Assembly (NCBI RefSeq): GCF_037940415.1
Contig: NZ_CP149798.1
Span: 7,659,001 to 7,723,000 of the forward strand
Source: Streptomyces sp. f51
Lineage (GTDB): Bacteria; Actinomycetota; Actinomycetes; Streptomycetales; Streptomycetaceae
Reading direction: 5' to 3'
Length of the DNA: 64,000 bases
Shown piece after piece: positions 1-10,400 of the stretch; position 1 is the first letter of the stretch; each line of letters opens with the position of its first letter. A program made the position numbers and the translations under genes. A model generated the notes under the pieces. It saw only the letters and a program-made list of their open reading frames with translations, searched no databases and was not told where the DNA came from.

Positions 1-85
1 CCGGCGGACCCGCGCCCGGTGCCCCGCACCCGGCGGGCGATGTCCCATCCCGAGTCACCCCCTGACCGACAAGGACGGTGCCCTG

Positions 86-301
86 TTGAGCACGAACCCC
101 TTCGATGACGCGGACGGCCGTTTCCACGTGGTCGTCAACGACGAGGACCAGCACTCCCTGTGGCCGGTGTTCGCCGAGGTGCCCGCGGGCTGGCGCGTGG
201 TCTTCGGTGAGGCGGCCAAGGCCGAGTGCCTGGAGTACGTCGAGCAGAACTGGACCGACCTGCGGCCCAGGAGCCTGCGGGAGGCCATGGCGGCGGACTG
301 A
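86..301 (+). CDS. MbtH-like protein
   Basis: This is a 71-residue MbtH-family protein, a small cytosolic partner that binds NRPS adenylation domains and aids their folding and activity. The family pattern is clear: an N-terminal NPFDD, then VVVNDEDQHSLWP with the invariant Trp, then PAGW, and TDLRPRSL near the C-terminus. The length is typical. The start is TTG at 86 with an AAGGACGG Shine-Dalgarno-like stretch at 71-78. It is the first complete gene in the window, on the same strand as the NRPS genes, and is separated from the next gene by a strong hairpin. It probably serves the A domains in this cluster. No other MbtH gene was seen here. Confidence 0.96.
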   Translation: MSTNPFDDADGRFHVVVNDEDQHSLWPVFAEVPAGWRVVFGEAAKAECLEYVEQNWTDLRPRSLREAMAAD

Positions 302-320
302 CCGCCGCCCACCCGCGGAC

Positions 321-355
321 CCGGCCGGGACGACGCTGTCGTCCGCCTCGGCCGG
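321..355 (+). terminator. Hairpin between mbtH-like gene and regulator
   Basis: There is a nested inverted repeat. The outer arms CCGGCCG (321-327) and CGGCCGG (349-355) enclose the inner arms GGACGAC (328-334) and GTCGTCC (338-344), with a 3-base loop and a 4-base bulge. It lies between the mbtH-like stop codon and the regulator start. No T-run follows, so it may be a terminator, an attenuator or an mRNA stabiliser. Confidence 0.4.
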
Positions 356-396
356 TCCGCGCCCAGGAAGACACTTCGAGCGGGGAGTTGACGGTT

Positions 397-1263
397 GTGA
401 CGGGGGCTGTGAGAACCGCCGGCAGGCACGGACCGGGGCCCGTGGACGCCGGCCGCGTGCCGGCGCAGGGCGATGTGGTCCTGTCCTTCGTGGGATCGCA
501 GGCCACGGTGCAGAAATCGGGGATGGTCCTGCCTCCCAACCTGCCGGAGCGGTCCTGGGAGCGGATCGGCGCCAACCTGCGCGAGCTGGTGAACTCCTCC
601 GCGTGGTGGCTCGCCGACTGGCTGCTCTACGGTGAGGCCACCTACGGGTGGCGGCGCTACAAGGAGGCCATCGAGCGCACCGGGCTCGACTACCAGACCC
701 TGCGCAACTACGCGTGGGTGGCCCGGCGCTTCGAGCACCACCGCAGGCGCGACAGCCTCAGCTTCGCCCACCACGCCGAGGTCACCCGTCTCTCGCCGCC
801 GGAGCAGGACTACTGGCTGCGCAGGGCCGAACAGCAGAAGTGGTCGCGCAACGAACTGCGCAGGGCGGTCCGCGCCGGCCTGGCCGCGCAGCGCGACGAG
901 GCCGGCATCGCCCCGGGCGCGGACACCGGGACGCCGCAGGCGCCCCGGCCCGCAGGACCGGCCGCCGGACCTGGCGCAGGACCGGCTGCCGGACCTGGCG
1001 CCGGATCGGCCGCCGGGCCCGTCGCCGGCGAGCCGCGAGGTGCCACCACGCTCACCATCGAGCTGTCCGCCGACCGGCTGGAGCACTACTCCCGGCAGGC
1101 GGCCGCGCACGGCCTGCCCGTCGACCAGTGGATCACCCGGATGCTCGACACCGCGGACCGGCCCACGCCAGCCCGGGGCACCGCGGACCGGCCCACGTCG
1201 GACCGGCACACAGCAGACCGGGGCACCGCGGACCGGCCCACGGCAGACCGCCTCACCGCCTGA
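397..1263 (+). CDS. LmbU-family transcriptional regulator
   Basis: The protein has 288 residues. Residues about 25-155 resemble the LmbU/NovE regulator family, DNA-binding activators found in lincomycin, novobiocin and himastatin clusters. The recognisable core reads VVLSFVGSQATVQKSG, then LPERSWERIG, WWLADWLLYGE, YQTLRNYAWVARRFE and SPPEQDYWLRRAE. GTG at 397 is chosen because GGGGAG (383-387) lies about ten bases upstream; the frame stays open upstream but lacks a better site. The C-terminal part is atypical. A Gly-Ala-Pro linker (GPAAGPGAG repeats) is followed by a short conserved stretch, then an Asp-Arg-Pro-Thr-rich tail encoded by DNA repeats. It is probably the pathway-specific activator of the genes around it. 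Confidence 0.85.
   Translation: MTGAVRTAGRHGPGPVDAGRVPAQGDVVLSFVGSQATVQKSGMVLPPNLPERSWERIGANLRELVNSSAWWLADWLLYGEATYGWRRYKEAIERTGLDYQTLRNYAWVARRFEHHRRRDSLSFAHHAEVTRLSPPEQDYWLRRAEQQKWSRNELRRAVRAGLAAQRDEAGIAPGADTGTPQAPRPAGPAAGPGAGPAAGPGAGSAAGPVAGEPRGATTLTIELSADRLEHYSRQAAAHGLPVDQWITRMLDTADRPTPARGTADRPTSDRHTADRGTADRPTADRLTA
1149..1242 (+). repeat. 19-bp direct repeats in regulator 3' end
   Basis: Three identical copies of CACCGCGGACCGGCCCACG start at 1149, 1179 and 1224. They encode the TADRPT-type tail of the LmbU-like protein. Looser AACGAGCA repeats continue just past the stop codon, to about 1303. The tail looks like repeat expansion rather than a conserved domain. Confidence 0.85.
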
Positions 1264-1349
1264 ACGAGCACCGCCTCAACGAGCACGGCCCGAACGAGCA
1301 GCGCTCACCGGCCCGTCCGACCGGACACCCCTCATATCGGAGTCAGTTG

Positions 1350-2921
1350 ATGATCCTTCAGGGAAAGCGGGTCGCCCTGCCCTCGGCGCCCGTCGTCCAC
1401 CAGCAGTTCGAGGCGCACGCGCGGGCCACCCCCGACGCCGTCGCGGTCGTGTGGGCCGGCCGGCAGGTCACGTACGCCGAACTCGACGCGAGGGCCAACC
1501 GGTTCGCGCACTACCTCACCGCGCGCGGACACGGCCGGGGCGCCAAGGTCGGCCTGTGCCTCGACTACTCCGTCGACCTGCTCGTCGCCCTCCTGGGCAC
1601 CCTCAAGGCGGGCGCGGCCTACGTGCCCTTCGACCCGGCCTACCCCGCCGCCCGGCTCCAGCTGCTGCTCGGCCAGGTCCCCGGCCTCGCCCTGATCGTG
1701 GCCTCACCGGGCACCGCCCCCATGGTCGGGACCGCGGCCGTCGACATCGTCGACCTCGACGAACTCGGCACCCGCCTCGCGGAGTTGCCGGCCACCTCGC
1801 CCGGCGTGCCCGTCACCGGTGACGACCTGTGCTACGCCGTCTTCACCTCCGGCTCCACCGGCACGCCGAAGCTGACCGCGGTGCGCCACGAGGGCTGGTT
1901 CAACCTGATGAACTGGCTCAGGCTCGAATACGGCCTGCACAGCGGCTCCCACAACCTCGTCGTCAGCGCGTTCGGCTTCGACCTCTCCCAACGCGCCCTG
2001 ATGACACCGCTGTTCTGCGGCGCCACCCAGCACCTGCTGGCCAGCCGCAACTTCGACGCCATGCTGGCCTACCGCGCCCTGCGCGAGCACGACATCCGCG
2101 TGGTGCACTGCGCCTCCAGCACCCTGTACGTGCTGATCGACTGGGAGAAGGCACGCGGCGGCGACGCCCTCACCCGCCTCGACTACATCCTGTTCGGCGG
2201 CGAGGCGCTCAAGCCCGAGCGGCTCACCGACTGGATGCGCCGCGAGAACAACACCTGCACCCTGCTGCACCAGTACGGCGTCGCCGAGTGCACGGACGTG
2301 GCCACCTCCTTCGACCTCGCCGGACACCGGACCGGCGAACACGACATCGCCCCCGTGGGCCGGCCGGCGTACAACACCGACATCCACCTCCTCGACGAGC
2401 AACTGCGCGGCGTCGCACCGGGACAGGACGGCGAGATCTGCATCGCCGGGGCCGGGGTCGGCGCCGGCTACCTCGGCTCCTCGGGCCCCGAGAACGCCAG
2501 GTTCACCACGATCGAGGTCGACGGCACACCGGTACGGCTGTACCGCACCGGCGACCGGGGCCGGGTCACCGAGACCGGTGACCTCGTCGTCGCCGGCCGG
2601 ATGGACGCCCAGGTCAAGGTGCGCGGCATGCGCATCGACCCCACCGACATCGAGCGCGCGCTCGGCAGGCTGACCGAGGTGCGGGAGGCCGCCGTGGCGG
2701 TCACCTGGACCGACGCCGGCGAGGCCGAGCTGACCGCATTCGTGGTACCGGAGGCGGGCGCTCTCGCCGAGGACGCCGTGCGCGCCCGCCTCCTTCGCAC
2801 GCTGCCGCGCAACATGGTCCCGGCCCGCTTCGTCGGCGTACCGGCCATTCCGCTGAGCCCGCACGGGAAGGTCGACCGCGCGGCACTGGTCGACGCCCTC
2901 AAGAACCGAGGACAGGGATGA
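1350..2921 (+). CDS. Stand-alone NRPS adenylation domain
   Basis: This is a free-standing A domain of 523 residues that should activate an amino acid as an aminoacyl-AMP and load a separate PCP. Motifs seen are the A3 P-loop YAVFTSGSTGTPK, A5 with QYGVAE in place of the usual YGPTE, A7 LYRTGDRG, A8 QVKVRGMRID and A10 SPHGKVDR with the catalytic Lys. Aligned by hand to GrsA, the pocket reads D-L-R-H-L-G-Q-D-V-K. I do not recognise this code, so the substrate is open. The stop overlaps the next start as ATGA, which places it in an operon with the PCP at 2918. It may also serve the second free PCP at 34238 and, through that, the NRPS at 55494 whose own A domain is degenerate. Leucine would fit the biosynthetic logic but the code does not show it. 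Confidence 0.92.
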   Translation: MILQGKRVALPSAPVVHQQFEAHARATPDAVAVVWAGRQVTYAELDARANRFAHYLTARGHGRGAKVGLCLDYSVDLLVALLGTLKAGAAYVPFDPAYPAARLQLLLGQVPGLALIVASPGTAPMVGTAAVDIVDLDELGTRLAELPATSPGVPVTGDDLCYAVFTSGSTGTPKLTAVRHEGWFNLMNWLRLEYGLHSGSHNLVVSAFGFDLSQRALMTPLFCGATQHLLASRNFDAMLAYRALREHDIRVVHCASSTLYVLIDWEKARGGDALTRLDYILFGGEALKPERLTDWMRRENNTCTLLHQYGVAECTDVATSFDLAGHRTGEHDIAPVGRPAYNTDIHLLDEQLRGVAPGQDGEICIAGAGVGAGYLGSSGPENARFTTIEVDGTPVRLYRTGDRGRVTETGDLVVAGRMDAQVKVRGMRIDPTDIERALGRLTEVREAAVAVTWTDAGEAELTAFVVPEAGALAEDAVRARLLRTLPRNMVPARFVGVPAIPLSPHGKVDRAALVDALKNRGQG

Positions 2922-3145
2922 CTGCCGACAGCGTGCGCGCCATCTGGTGCCGGGAACTGGGGCGCGAGGACATCGCGGCCGACGACGACTTCTTCGCCCT
3001 CGGCGGCCAGTCCGTGATCATGGTCAGGATCCAGGGCGCCTTCCTGGAGGAACTGGGCGCCGAGGTCCCCATGGACCAGATGTTCCTCCACCCCACGGTG
3101 GCGTCGATCTCCGCCTACATCGCATCCCTGCCACCGCAGCGATAG
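2918..3145 (+). CDS. Stand-alone peptidyl carrier protein
   Basis: This is a 75-residue PCP. The phosphopantetheine site is FFALGGQSVIM with Ser32 as the attachment residue, preceded by ADDDFF. Length and helical layout fit a single carrier domain. The ATG overlaps the stop of the stand-alone A domain, so that enzyme is its likely loader. The next gene is an FAD-dependent oxidoreductase, which suggests that the amino acid is oxidised while tethered to this PCP. That role is inferred from gene order only. Confidence 0.93.
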   Translation: MTADSVRAIWCRELGREDIAADDDFFALGGQSVIMVRIQGAFLEELGAEVPMDQMFLHPTVASISAYIASLPPQR

Positions 3146-3161
3146 CGCCCCGAAAACGACA

Positions 3162-3201
3162 GGGATCCGCAGAGACCCCCCGGGGATCCGCAGAGATCCC
3201 C
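3162..3201 (+). repeat. Direct repeats and small hairpin
   Basis: GGGATCCGCAGAGA occurs at 3162-3175 and again at 3183-3196, a 21-base period. The second copy is part of a perfect 7-bp hairpin, GGGGATC (3182-3188) with GATCCCC (3195-3201). It lies in the 114-base gap between the PCP and the oxidoreductase gene and could modulate read-through. No function is known. Confidence 0.5.
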
Positions 3202-3259
3202 GGCCCCGGCCCGCGGGCCGCGTCGCGTGCAAAAAACTATCTGGTCAGAGAGGCGCGCC

Positions 3260-4447
3260 ATGTACGACGTGATTGTCATCGGTGCCCGTTGCGCGGGTTC
3301 GCCGACGGCCATGCTCTTCGCCCGCCAGGGCTATTCGGTCCTGCTGCTGGAGAAGGCCCGGTTCCCGCAGGACACCCTGTCCTCCCACTACATCCACATG
3401 CAGGGCATGGGCCTGCTGAACCGCTGGGGGCTGCTCGGCAAGCTCCGCGACGCGGGCTGCCGCCCCATCACCCGCCAGAGCTACCAGGGCCCCGGGGTGC
3501 GCATCGAGGGCTTCTCCCTGCCCGTCGACGGCCTCAACCACACCTACGCGCCCCGCCGTTACGTCCTGGACCCGCTGCTCGCCGAGGGCGCCGTCGAGGC
3601 CGGCGTGGACTTCCGGGAGGGCTGCGCGGTCAAGGACCTGGTGTGGGAGGGCGACCGGGTCGCCGGCGTGCGCTACACGACCCCGGAGGGCACCGAGACC
3701 ACGGAACGGGCCCGCCTGGTCGTCGGCGCGGACGGCATGCGCTCGCTGGTGGCCCGCAAGGTCGGCGCACCCAACGTCATCGAGCACCCGCGGGTCAGCT
3801 GCACCTACTACAGCTACTGGGCCGACGTCCCCTCGCACTTCGAGCTGTACGAGCGGCCCGGCCGCTGGATCGGCGTCATCCCCACCAACGACGACCTCAC
3901 GCTGCTGATGACCTACTTCCCGCAGGACCTCTACAACGAGGTCCGCAAGGGAGTGGAACCCTTCTACCTCGACTCCTTCCGCACCACCGCCCCCGAGCTG
4001 TACGAGCGGATGCGGGCGGGCCGGCGGGTGGAGCAGATCTACGGCACGGGCCACCAGGAGAACTACTTCCGCAAGGCCCACGGCCCCGGCTGGGTGCTGG
4101 TCGGCGACGCGGTCAACCACAAGGACTCCATCACCGCCCGCGGCATCACCGAGGCCTTCGCCCAGGCCCAGTCCCTCGTCGGCCACGTCGGCACCCAGCT
4201 CCACGACGACGCCGCCCTGCGCACCGCCCTCAAGCGCTACGAGAACGACCTGAGCGGCGAGGCCCTCAGCCACTACCAGGGCGCCCTGAACGTGGCCGAA
4301 CTCAAGCCCGAGGGCCGCGTGGAGATGCTGCGGCACCTGGTCGGCCACCAGGAGCACATCGACCGCTACTTCTCGACCCTGTCGGGGGCGTGCTCCATCG
4401 ACGACTTCTACAACGACGAACTTCTGGACCTGCTCGACCTGAGCTGA
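3260..4447 (+). CDS. FAD-dependent oxidoreductase (monooxygenase-like)
   Basis: This 395-residue flavoprotein is of the p-hydroxybenzoate-hydroxylase fold. The N-terminal dinucleotide motif reads YDVIVIGARCAGSPTAML, followed by an LLLEKARFPQDTLSSH segment. The second FAD motif is VLVGDAVNHKDSITARGI, with Gly-Asp contacting the flavin. The WxWxIP signature of flavin halogenases is absent, so a halogenase call is not supported. ATG at 3260 is preferred over GTG at 3227 because of AGAGAGG at 3247-3253 and because the flavin motif begins just after it. It sits directly after the stand-alone A and PCP genes. It may therefore oxidise a PCP-bound amino acid (C- or N-hydroxylation) or a late intermediate. 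The substrate is not determined. Confidence 0.85.
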   Translation: MYDVIVIGARCAGSPTAMLFARQGYSVLLLEKARFPQDTLSSHYIHMQGMGLLNRWGLLGKLRDAGCRPITRQSYQGPGVRIEGFSLPVDGLNHTYAPRRYVLDPLLAEGAVEAGVDFREGCAVKDLVWEGDRVAGVRYTTPEGTETTERARLVVGADGMRSLVARKVGAPNVIEHPRVSCTYYSYWADVPSHFELYERPGRWIGVIPTNDDLTLLMTYFPQDLYNEVRKGVEPFYLDSFRTTAPELYERMRAGRRVEQIYGTGHQENYFRKAHGPGWVLVGDAVNHKDSITARGITEAFAQAQSLVGHVGTQLHDDAALRTALKRYENDLSGEALSHYQGALNVAELKPEGRVEMLRHLVGHQEHIDRYFSTLSGACSIDDFYNDELLDLLDLS

Positions 4448-4494
4448 GTCGCGGCCCGCTCCCTCCTGGTTCCGCCGATATGGAGACACAACAC

Positions 4495-7400
4495 ATGATC
4501 CCGTTGTCGTTCGCGCAGCGCCGGCTGTGGTTCGTGGACCGGTTCGAAGGCCCCTCGCCGACCTACAACGGCGCTTTCGCCCTGCGGCTGACCGGCGCCC
4601 TGGACGTCGGCGCGCTCCGGGCCGCGCTCGGTGACGTCGTCGACCGGCACGAGGTCCTGCGCACCGTGATCGTCGAGGACGGCGACGGCGTCCCGCACCA
4701 GCGGGTGCTGGCACCGGGGGAGCAGCCCTTCGGCCTGACCGTCACCGACGTCACCGAGCAGGACCGGGCCGCCGCCGTCGACCAGACGGCCACCGCCACC
4801 TTCGACCTGGCCGCCGACACCCCGATCCGGGCCCGGCTGCTGCGCCACGCACCCGACGAGCACACCCTGGTCGTCGTCGCGCACCACATCGCCGTGGACG
4901 GCGAGTCCTTCGGACCGCTGTTCCGCGATCTCACCACGGCCTACGCCGTCCGCGCCGAGGGGAAGGCGCCCGCGTGGGAGCCGCTGCCGGTGCAGTACGC
5001 GGACTACACGCTGTGGCAGCGGGACGTACTCGGCGACGAGAGCGACCCCGAGAGCCTGTCGGCCCGCCAACTGGCCTACTGGGGCAAGGAACTGGCCGAC
5101 CTGCCGCAGCCGCTGGCGCTGCCCACCGACCGCCCGCGGCCGCGGGTGATGAGCCCCGGCGGCGACCGGATCCCGTTCTCCATCGACCCCGAACTGCTCG
5201 GCGCGGTGGAGAAACTGGCCACCGGAGCGGACACCACCGTCTCGATGGTCATGCACGCGGCGCTGGCGGTGCTCCTGCACCACCTCGGGTGCGGCGACGA
5301 CCTGTCCATCGGCGCGCCGATCACGGACCGCACCGACGAGGAACTGCGCGATCTGGTCGGCTTCTTCGTCAACACCTGGGTGCTGCGCGTCGGCCTCTCC
5401 GGCAACCCGACCTTCCACGACCTCCTCGGCCAGGTCCGCGACCGCTCGCTGGCCGCCTACGACAACCAGGACATGCCCTTCGAGCGGCTGGTGGAGCTCC
5501 TCAACCCCGACCGCTCCACCGCCTACAACCCCTTCTTCCAGGTCATGCTCTCCTGGCAGCCGCCCGTGCCGCCGCTCCAGCTGCCCGGCCTCGGCGTCCA
5601 GGTCGAGCGGCTGGAGACCGGCACCGCCAAGTTCGACCTGTTCTTCGACCTGCTCCCGGACAGCGCGGGCGGCGCCCGCTGCCGGCTGGAGTACGCCACC
5701 GGCCTCTTCGAGAGGGACACCGCCGAGGCCATCGCGCGGCGGTTCGTGCGCGTGCTGGGCCGGCTCGTGGCCGACCCCGCCCGCGCGATCGCCACGATCG
5801 ACGTCCTGGACACCGCAGAACGCGACGAGCTGCTCGCCCCCACCGGCGACAGCGTGTCCACCGCGTCCACCGCGCCCACCGCGACGATCCCGCAGCTGTT
5901 CGAGGACCAGGCCGCCCGCACCCCCGACGCCCCCGCGCTCGTCTGCGACGGACGCACCCTCACCTACCGCGAGCTGGACGAGCGGGCCAACGCCGTCGCC
6001 TGGGAACTCATCCGGCACGGCGCGGGACCCGAGGACCTGGTGGCCCTCGCCCTGCCCCGCACCGAGGACCTGGTGACCGGCCTGCTCGGCATCCTCAAGT
6101 CCGGCGCCGGCTACGTACCGCTGGACCCCCAGTACGCCCGAGGCCGGGCCCGCAGCGTGCTGACACAGGCGGCACCCCGCTTCGCGGTCACCGACACCGC
6201 CACCTGGCGGGAGATCCCCGGCAACGGCATCGACGCCGTCGTCCGCCTCGATGAGCGCGCCGACTGGCAGCCGGCCCCCGGCACCCCCGACGACACGACC
6301 CGCCGCGCGCCGCTGGCCCCGGACAACCTCGCCTACGTGATGTACACCTCCGGCTCCACCGGCGAGCCCAAGGGCGCGGCCCTGACCCACCGGGGCGTCG
6401 TCGACGGCGTACGCGAACTGGTCGACGTCCTGGACACACCGCCCGGGTGGCGGATGCTGGCCGGCACCTCCGTCAACTTCGACGTCTCCGTCTTCGAGCT
6501 GCTGACCACCCTGACCACCGGCGGCACCGCCGAGATCGTCGCCAACGCCACGGCCCTGGCCGAACGCGACCACTGGGACGGGCACGTCATCAGCGGCGTC
6601 CCCTCCGTACTGGGCGAACTCGTCCCCCACCTCGGCAAGGCACCCGGCGTCCACACCGTCGTCCTGGCCGGCGACGTGCTCCCGGGCCGGCTGGTGCGCC
6701 AGCTGCGCGAGGCACTGCCCGCCGCCAGGATCGTCAACTCCTACGGCCAGAGCGAGAGTTTCTACGCCACCGCCTTTTGCCTCGCACCCGGCCAGGAGTG
6801 GTCCGACGGCGACGTCGCCCCCATCGGCACCCCGCTGGGCAACATGCGCGCCTACGTCCTGGGACCCGGCCTGGCCCCGGTGCCCCGCGGCGTCGTCGGC
6901 GAGCTGTACGTCGCCGGCAGCTGCCTGGGCCGCGGCTACCACGGCCGGGCGGCCCTGACCGCCGAACGCTACCTCCCCGACCCCTACGGCCCCGCCGGCG
7001 AGCGGATGTACCGCACCGGCGACCTGGCCCGCCGCACCGCGCAGGGCCGGCTGGAGTGCGTCGGCCGCGGCGACGGCCAGGTCAAGGTCCGCGGCTTCCG
7101 CATCGAGACCGCCGAGGTCGAGGCCGCCATCACCCAGCACCCCGGGATCAGCGAGGCCGTGGTGATCAGCCGGGAGGTCTCCGCCGGCGGCAAACGGCTC
7201 GTCGCCTATGTGGTGCACACCGGTGAGGGAGCCGTCGGCGACGACGGCGCCGGAGGCATCGGCGACGTGGACGTCCTCGCCGGAGCCTCCTCCGCCGAAC
7301 TGCGCAAGTTCACCGCGGCCCGGCTGCCCGACTACATGGTGCCCGCCGCCTTCGTCGCCCTGGGCCGCCTCCCGCTCGGCCCGACCGGCAAGCTGGACCG

Positions 7401-10400
7401 CTCGGCCCTGCCCGAACCGGAGTTCCACGGCGAGGCCTACCGCGAGCCGCGCACCGAGGCCGAGGCGGTCATCACCGCCGCCTACGCGGACGTCCTGGGC
7501 GTCGAACGCGTCGGCGCCGACGACGACTTCTTCGCGGTCGGCGGCGACAGCCTGCGCTCCATCCAGGTCGTCGCCCGCGCCCGCGCCCGCGGCCTGGAAC
7601 TGTCCACCCGGGAGATTTTCGAGTGCCGCACCGCGGCCCGCCTCGCCGAGGTGGCCTCCGCCCGCCAGGGCCACACCCCCGTCCTGGCGGAGGACGAGAG
7701 CGGCGGGGTCGGCCCGATGCCGCTCCAGCCGGTCGCCCGGCACGTGTTCGAGCACGGCACCGGCACGAACCGGTTCGCCATGTCGATGGTCCTCGAACTG
7801 CCCGCCGGCATCGACGCCGACGGCCTCGCCGCGACCGTGGACGCCGTCCTGGACCGGCACGACCTGCTGCGCGCCCGCCTGGTGTCCGGCCAGGAACCCG
7901 CCCTCGTCGTGCGGGAGGCGGGCACCGTGCGGGCCGCGGACGTGATCCGCCGGGTCGACTGCGAAGGCCGCTGGCAGGAGCCGTCCGCACTGGCGGCGGC
8001 GAAGAGGGAACTGCACGACGCGGTCGGCCGGCTCGACCCCGGGGCCGGGACCATGATGGACCTCGTCTGGTTCGCCCCGCCCTCGGGCACCGGCAGGCTG
8101 CTGGTGGTGCTGCACCACCTGGTCGTCGACGGCGTCTCCTGGCGCATCCTCATGTCGGACCTCGCCGAGGCCTGGCAGCAGGTCCGCACCGGCACCGCGC
8201 CCGACCTGCCCGCGGTCGGCACCTCCGCCCGCCGCTGGGCCGCCGCCCTGGCCGACGAGGCGCTCACCGAGGAGCGGGAGGCGGAACTGCCCTACTGGCG
8301 CGACGTCCTCGAATCACCCAACCCCCCGCTGGGCAGCAGGGCGTTCGACCCGGCGGTCGATGTGTGGTCCACCGTCGAGACCGTACGGGTGCAGCTGCCC
8401 GCCGACGTCACCGACGCCGTACTGACCACCCTGCCCGCCGCGTTCAGGGGCACCGGCACCGACGTGCTGCTCGCCGCGCTCGCCCTGGCCGTGGACAAGT
8501 GGCGCGCCGCCGACGGCTCCACCCTGGTCCGCCTCGAAGGACACGGCCGCGAGGAGGACGCCGTCCCCGGCGCCGACCTCTCCCGCACGCTCGGCTGGTT
8601 CACCACCATGTACCCGGCCCGCGTCGACGTGAGCGCGGTCGACCTGGACGGCGTGCTGGCCGGCGGCCCCGCCGCCGCCAAGGCCGTCAAACTGGTCAAG
8701 GAGCAGCTGCGCGAGATCCCCGGCAAGGGCCTGGGCTACGGGCTGCTGCGCCACCTCAACCCCGAGACCGCCCAGCAGCTCGCCGGCCTTCCGGTACCGC
8801 AGATCGGGTTCAACTACCTCGGCCGGATCTCCGAGGCGGACGTGCCCGGGCATCTGCGCGACCACGGCTGGGGACCGGCGTCCTGGTCCGCCGAGCTGAT
8901 CGCCGAGCCCGGCCCGGACCTGCCCGCGCTGTCCGCCCTGGAGGTCAACTCCGTCGCCACCGACACCGCCGAGGGCCCCTGCCTGCAAGCCGCGTTCATG
9001 TTCCCCACCGGGGTCCTCTCCCGCGAGCGGACCACGGAACTGGCCGAGCTGTGGGTGAAGGTGCTGCACGGCATGGCCGCCTACGCCGCCACCGGCGACG
9101 CCGGCGGACTCACCCCCTGCGACGCCCCGCTGGTCACCGTCGGCCAGAGCGACATCGAGACCTGGGAGCAGCGCTACGGCCCGCTGGTGGAGGTGTGGCC
9201 GCAGGCCCCGGGACAGTCCGGCATCCAGTTCCAGGCGGCGCTGGCCGAGGACACCTTCGACGTCTACCACATGCAGTTCGTGCTGCACCTGTCCGGACAC
9301 GTCGACCCCGACCGCATGCGGGCCGCAGGACAGGCCCTGCTGGAGCGCTACCCCAACCTGCGCTCCGCGTTCCTGACCACCGCCGACGGCGAACCCGTCC
9401 AGGTCGTCGCCCAGCACGTCACCCTGCCCTGGCGGCACCTGGACCTGACCGGCCGCGGCGAGGCCGAGCAGAACACGGCCCTGGACGAAGCCCTCGCCGC
9501 CGACCGCGCCGAGCGACTCGACCCCACCCGGCCGCCGCTGCTGCGGCTGGCCCTGCTCACCTGCGGCCCCCAGCACGCCAAGCTCGTCCTCACCGCCCAC
9601 CACACCCTCTTCGACGGCTGGTCCTCACCCCTGGTGATCACCGACCTGGTGCGGCTGTACGCCAAGACCGCCGACCTCGCCCCGGTCCGCTCCTACGGCG
9701 ACTACCTGGCCTGGCTCACCCGCCAGGACAAGGACGCCTCCGCCGCCCGCTGGAAGGCCGAACTCGACGGATTCGACGAGCCGACCCTCGTCGCCGCGGG
9801 CCTCACCTCCCGGGGAGAGGCATCCTCGCTGGGACGGGTCGAGGTACCGCTGTCCATCGACAAGGGCCGCGAACTGGCCCGGCGCGCCGCACAGCTCGGC
9901 GTCACCCTCAACACCCTGCTCCAGGGCGCGTGGGCGGTGTTGGTCTCCAAACTGACCGGGCAGCACGACGTGGTCTTCGGCGCCGCGGTCAACGGCCGCC
10001 CCGCCGACCTGACCGGCAGCGACGAGATGGTCGGCCTGTTCATCAACTCCCTGCCGACCAGGGCCCGCTGCCGGCCCGGAACCAGCCTGGCCGAGGTCGT
10101 CACCGACCTCCAGAACCGGCAGATCACCCTCCTCGACCACCACTACTACGGCCTGGCCGACATCCAGCGCGGCACCGGCCTGCCCTCCCTGTTCGACACG
10201 ATCGTCGTGTTCGAGAACTACCCCGTCGACCGCGAGGGCATCGTCGACGCGAACACCTCCGCCGGCTTCACGATCGACGCCATCCGCCCCTTCGCCGGCT
10301 CGCACTACCCCCTCACCCTCAACGCCTCCGACCCCTACCTGCGCCTGTCCCTGGACTACCAGAAGAACCTCTACGACCACGAGGCCGCCGAGACGATCGC

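Noticed and set aside
1..65. Possible 3' end of an upstream gene in frame 3, stopping with TGA at 63-65
   Set aside because: Only 20 codons with modest third-position GC bias and no recognisable sequence; too little to call.
3260..4447. Flavin-dependent halogenase
   Set aside because: The FAD-binding motifs fit, but the WxWxIP motif and other halogenase features are missing.
2947..4479. Open frame that would extend the first NRPS upstream to 2947
   Set aside because: It runs antiparallel to no motif and through the PCP and FAD genes in another frame; the translation is low-complexity Arg/Pro/Gly. The C domain begins properly at 4495 with a good ribosome-binding site.
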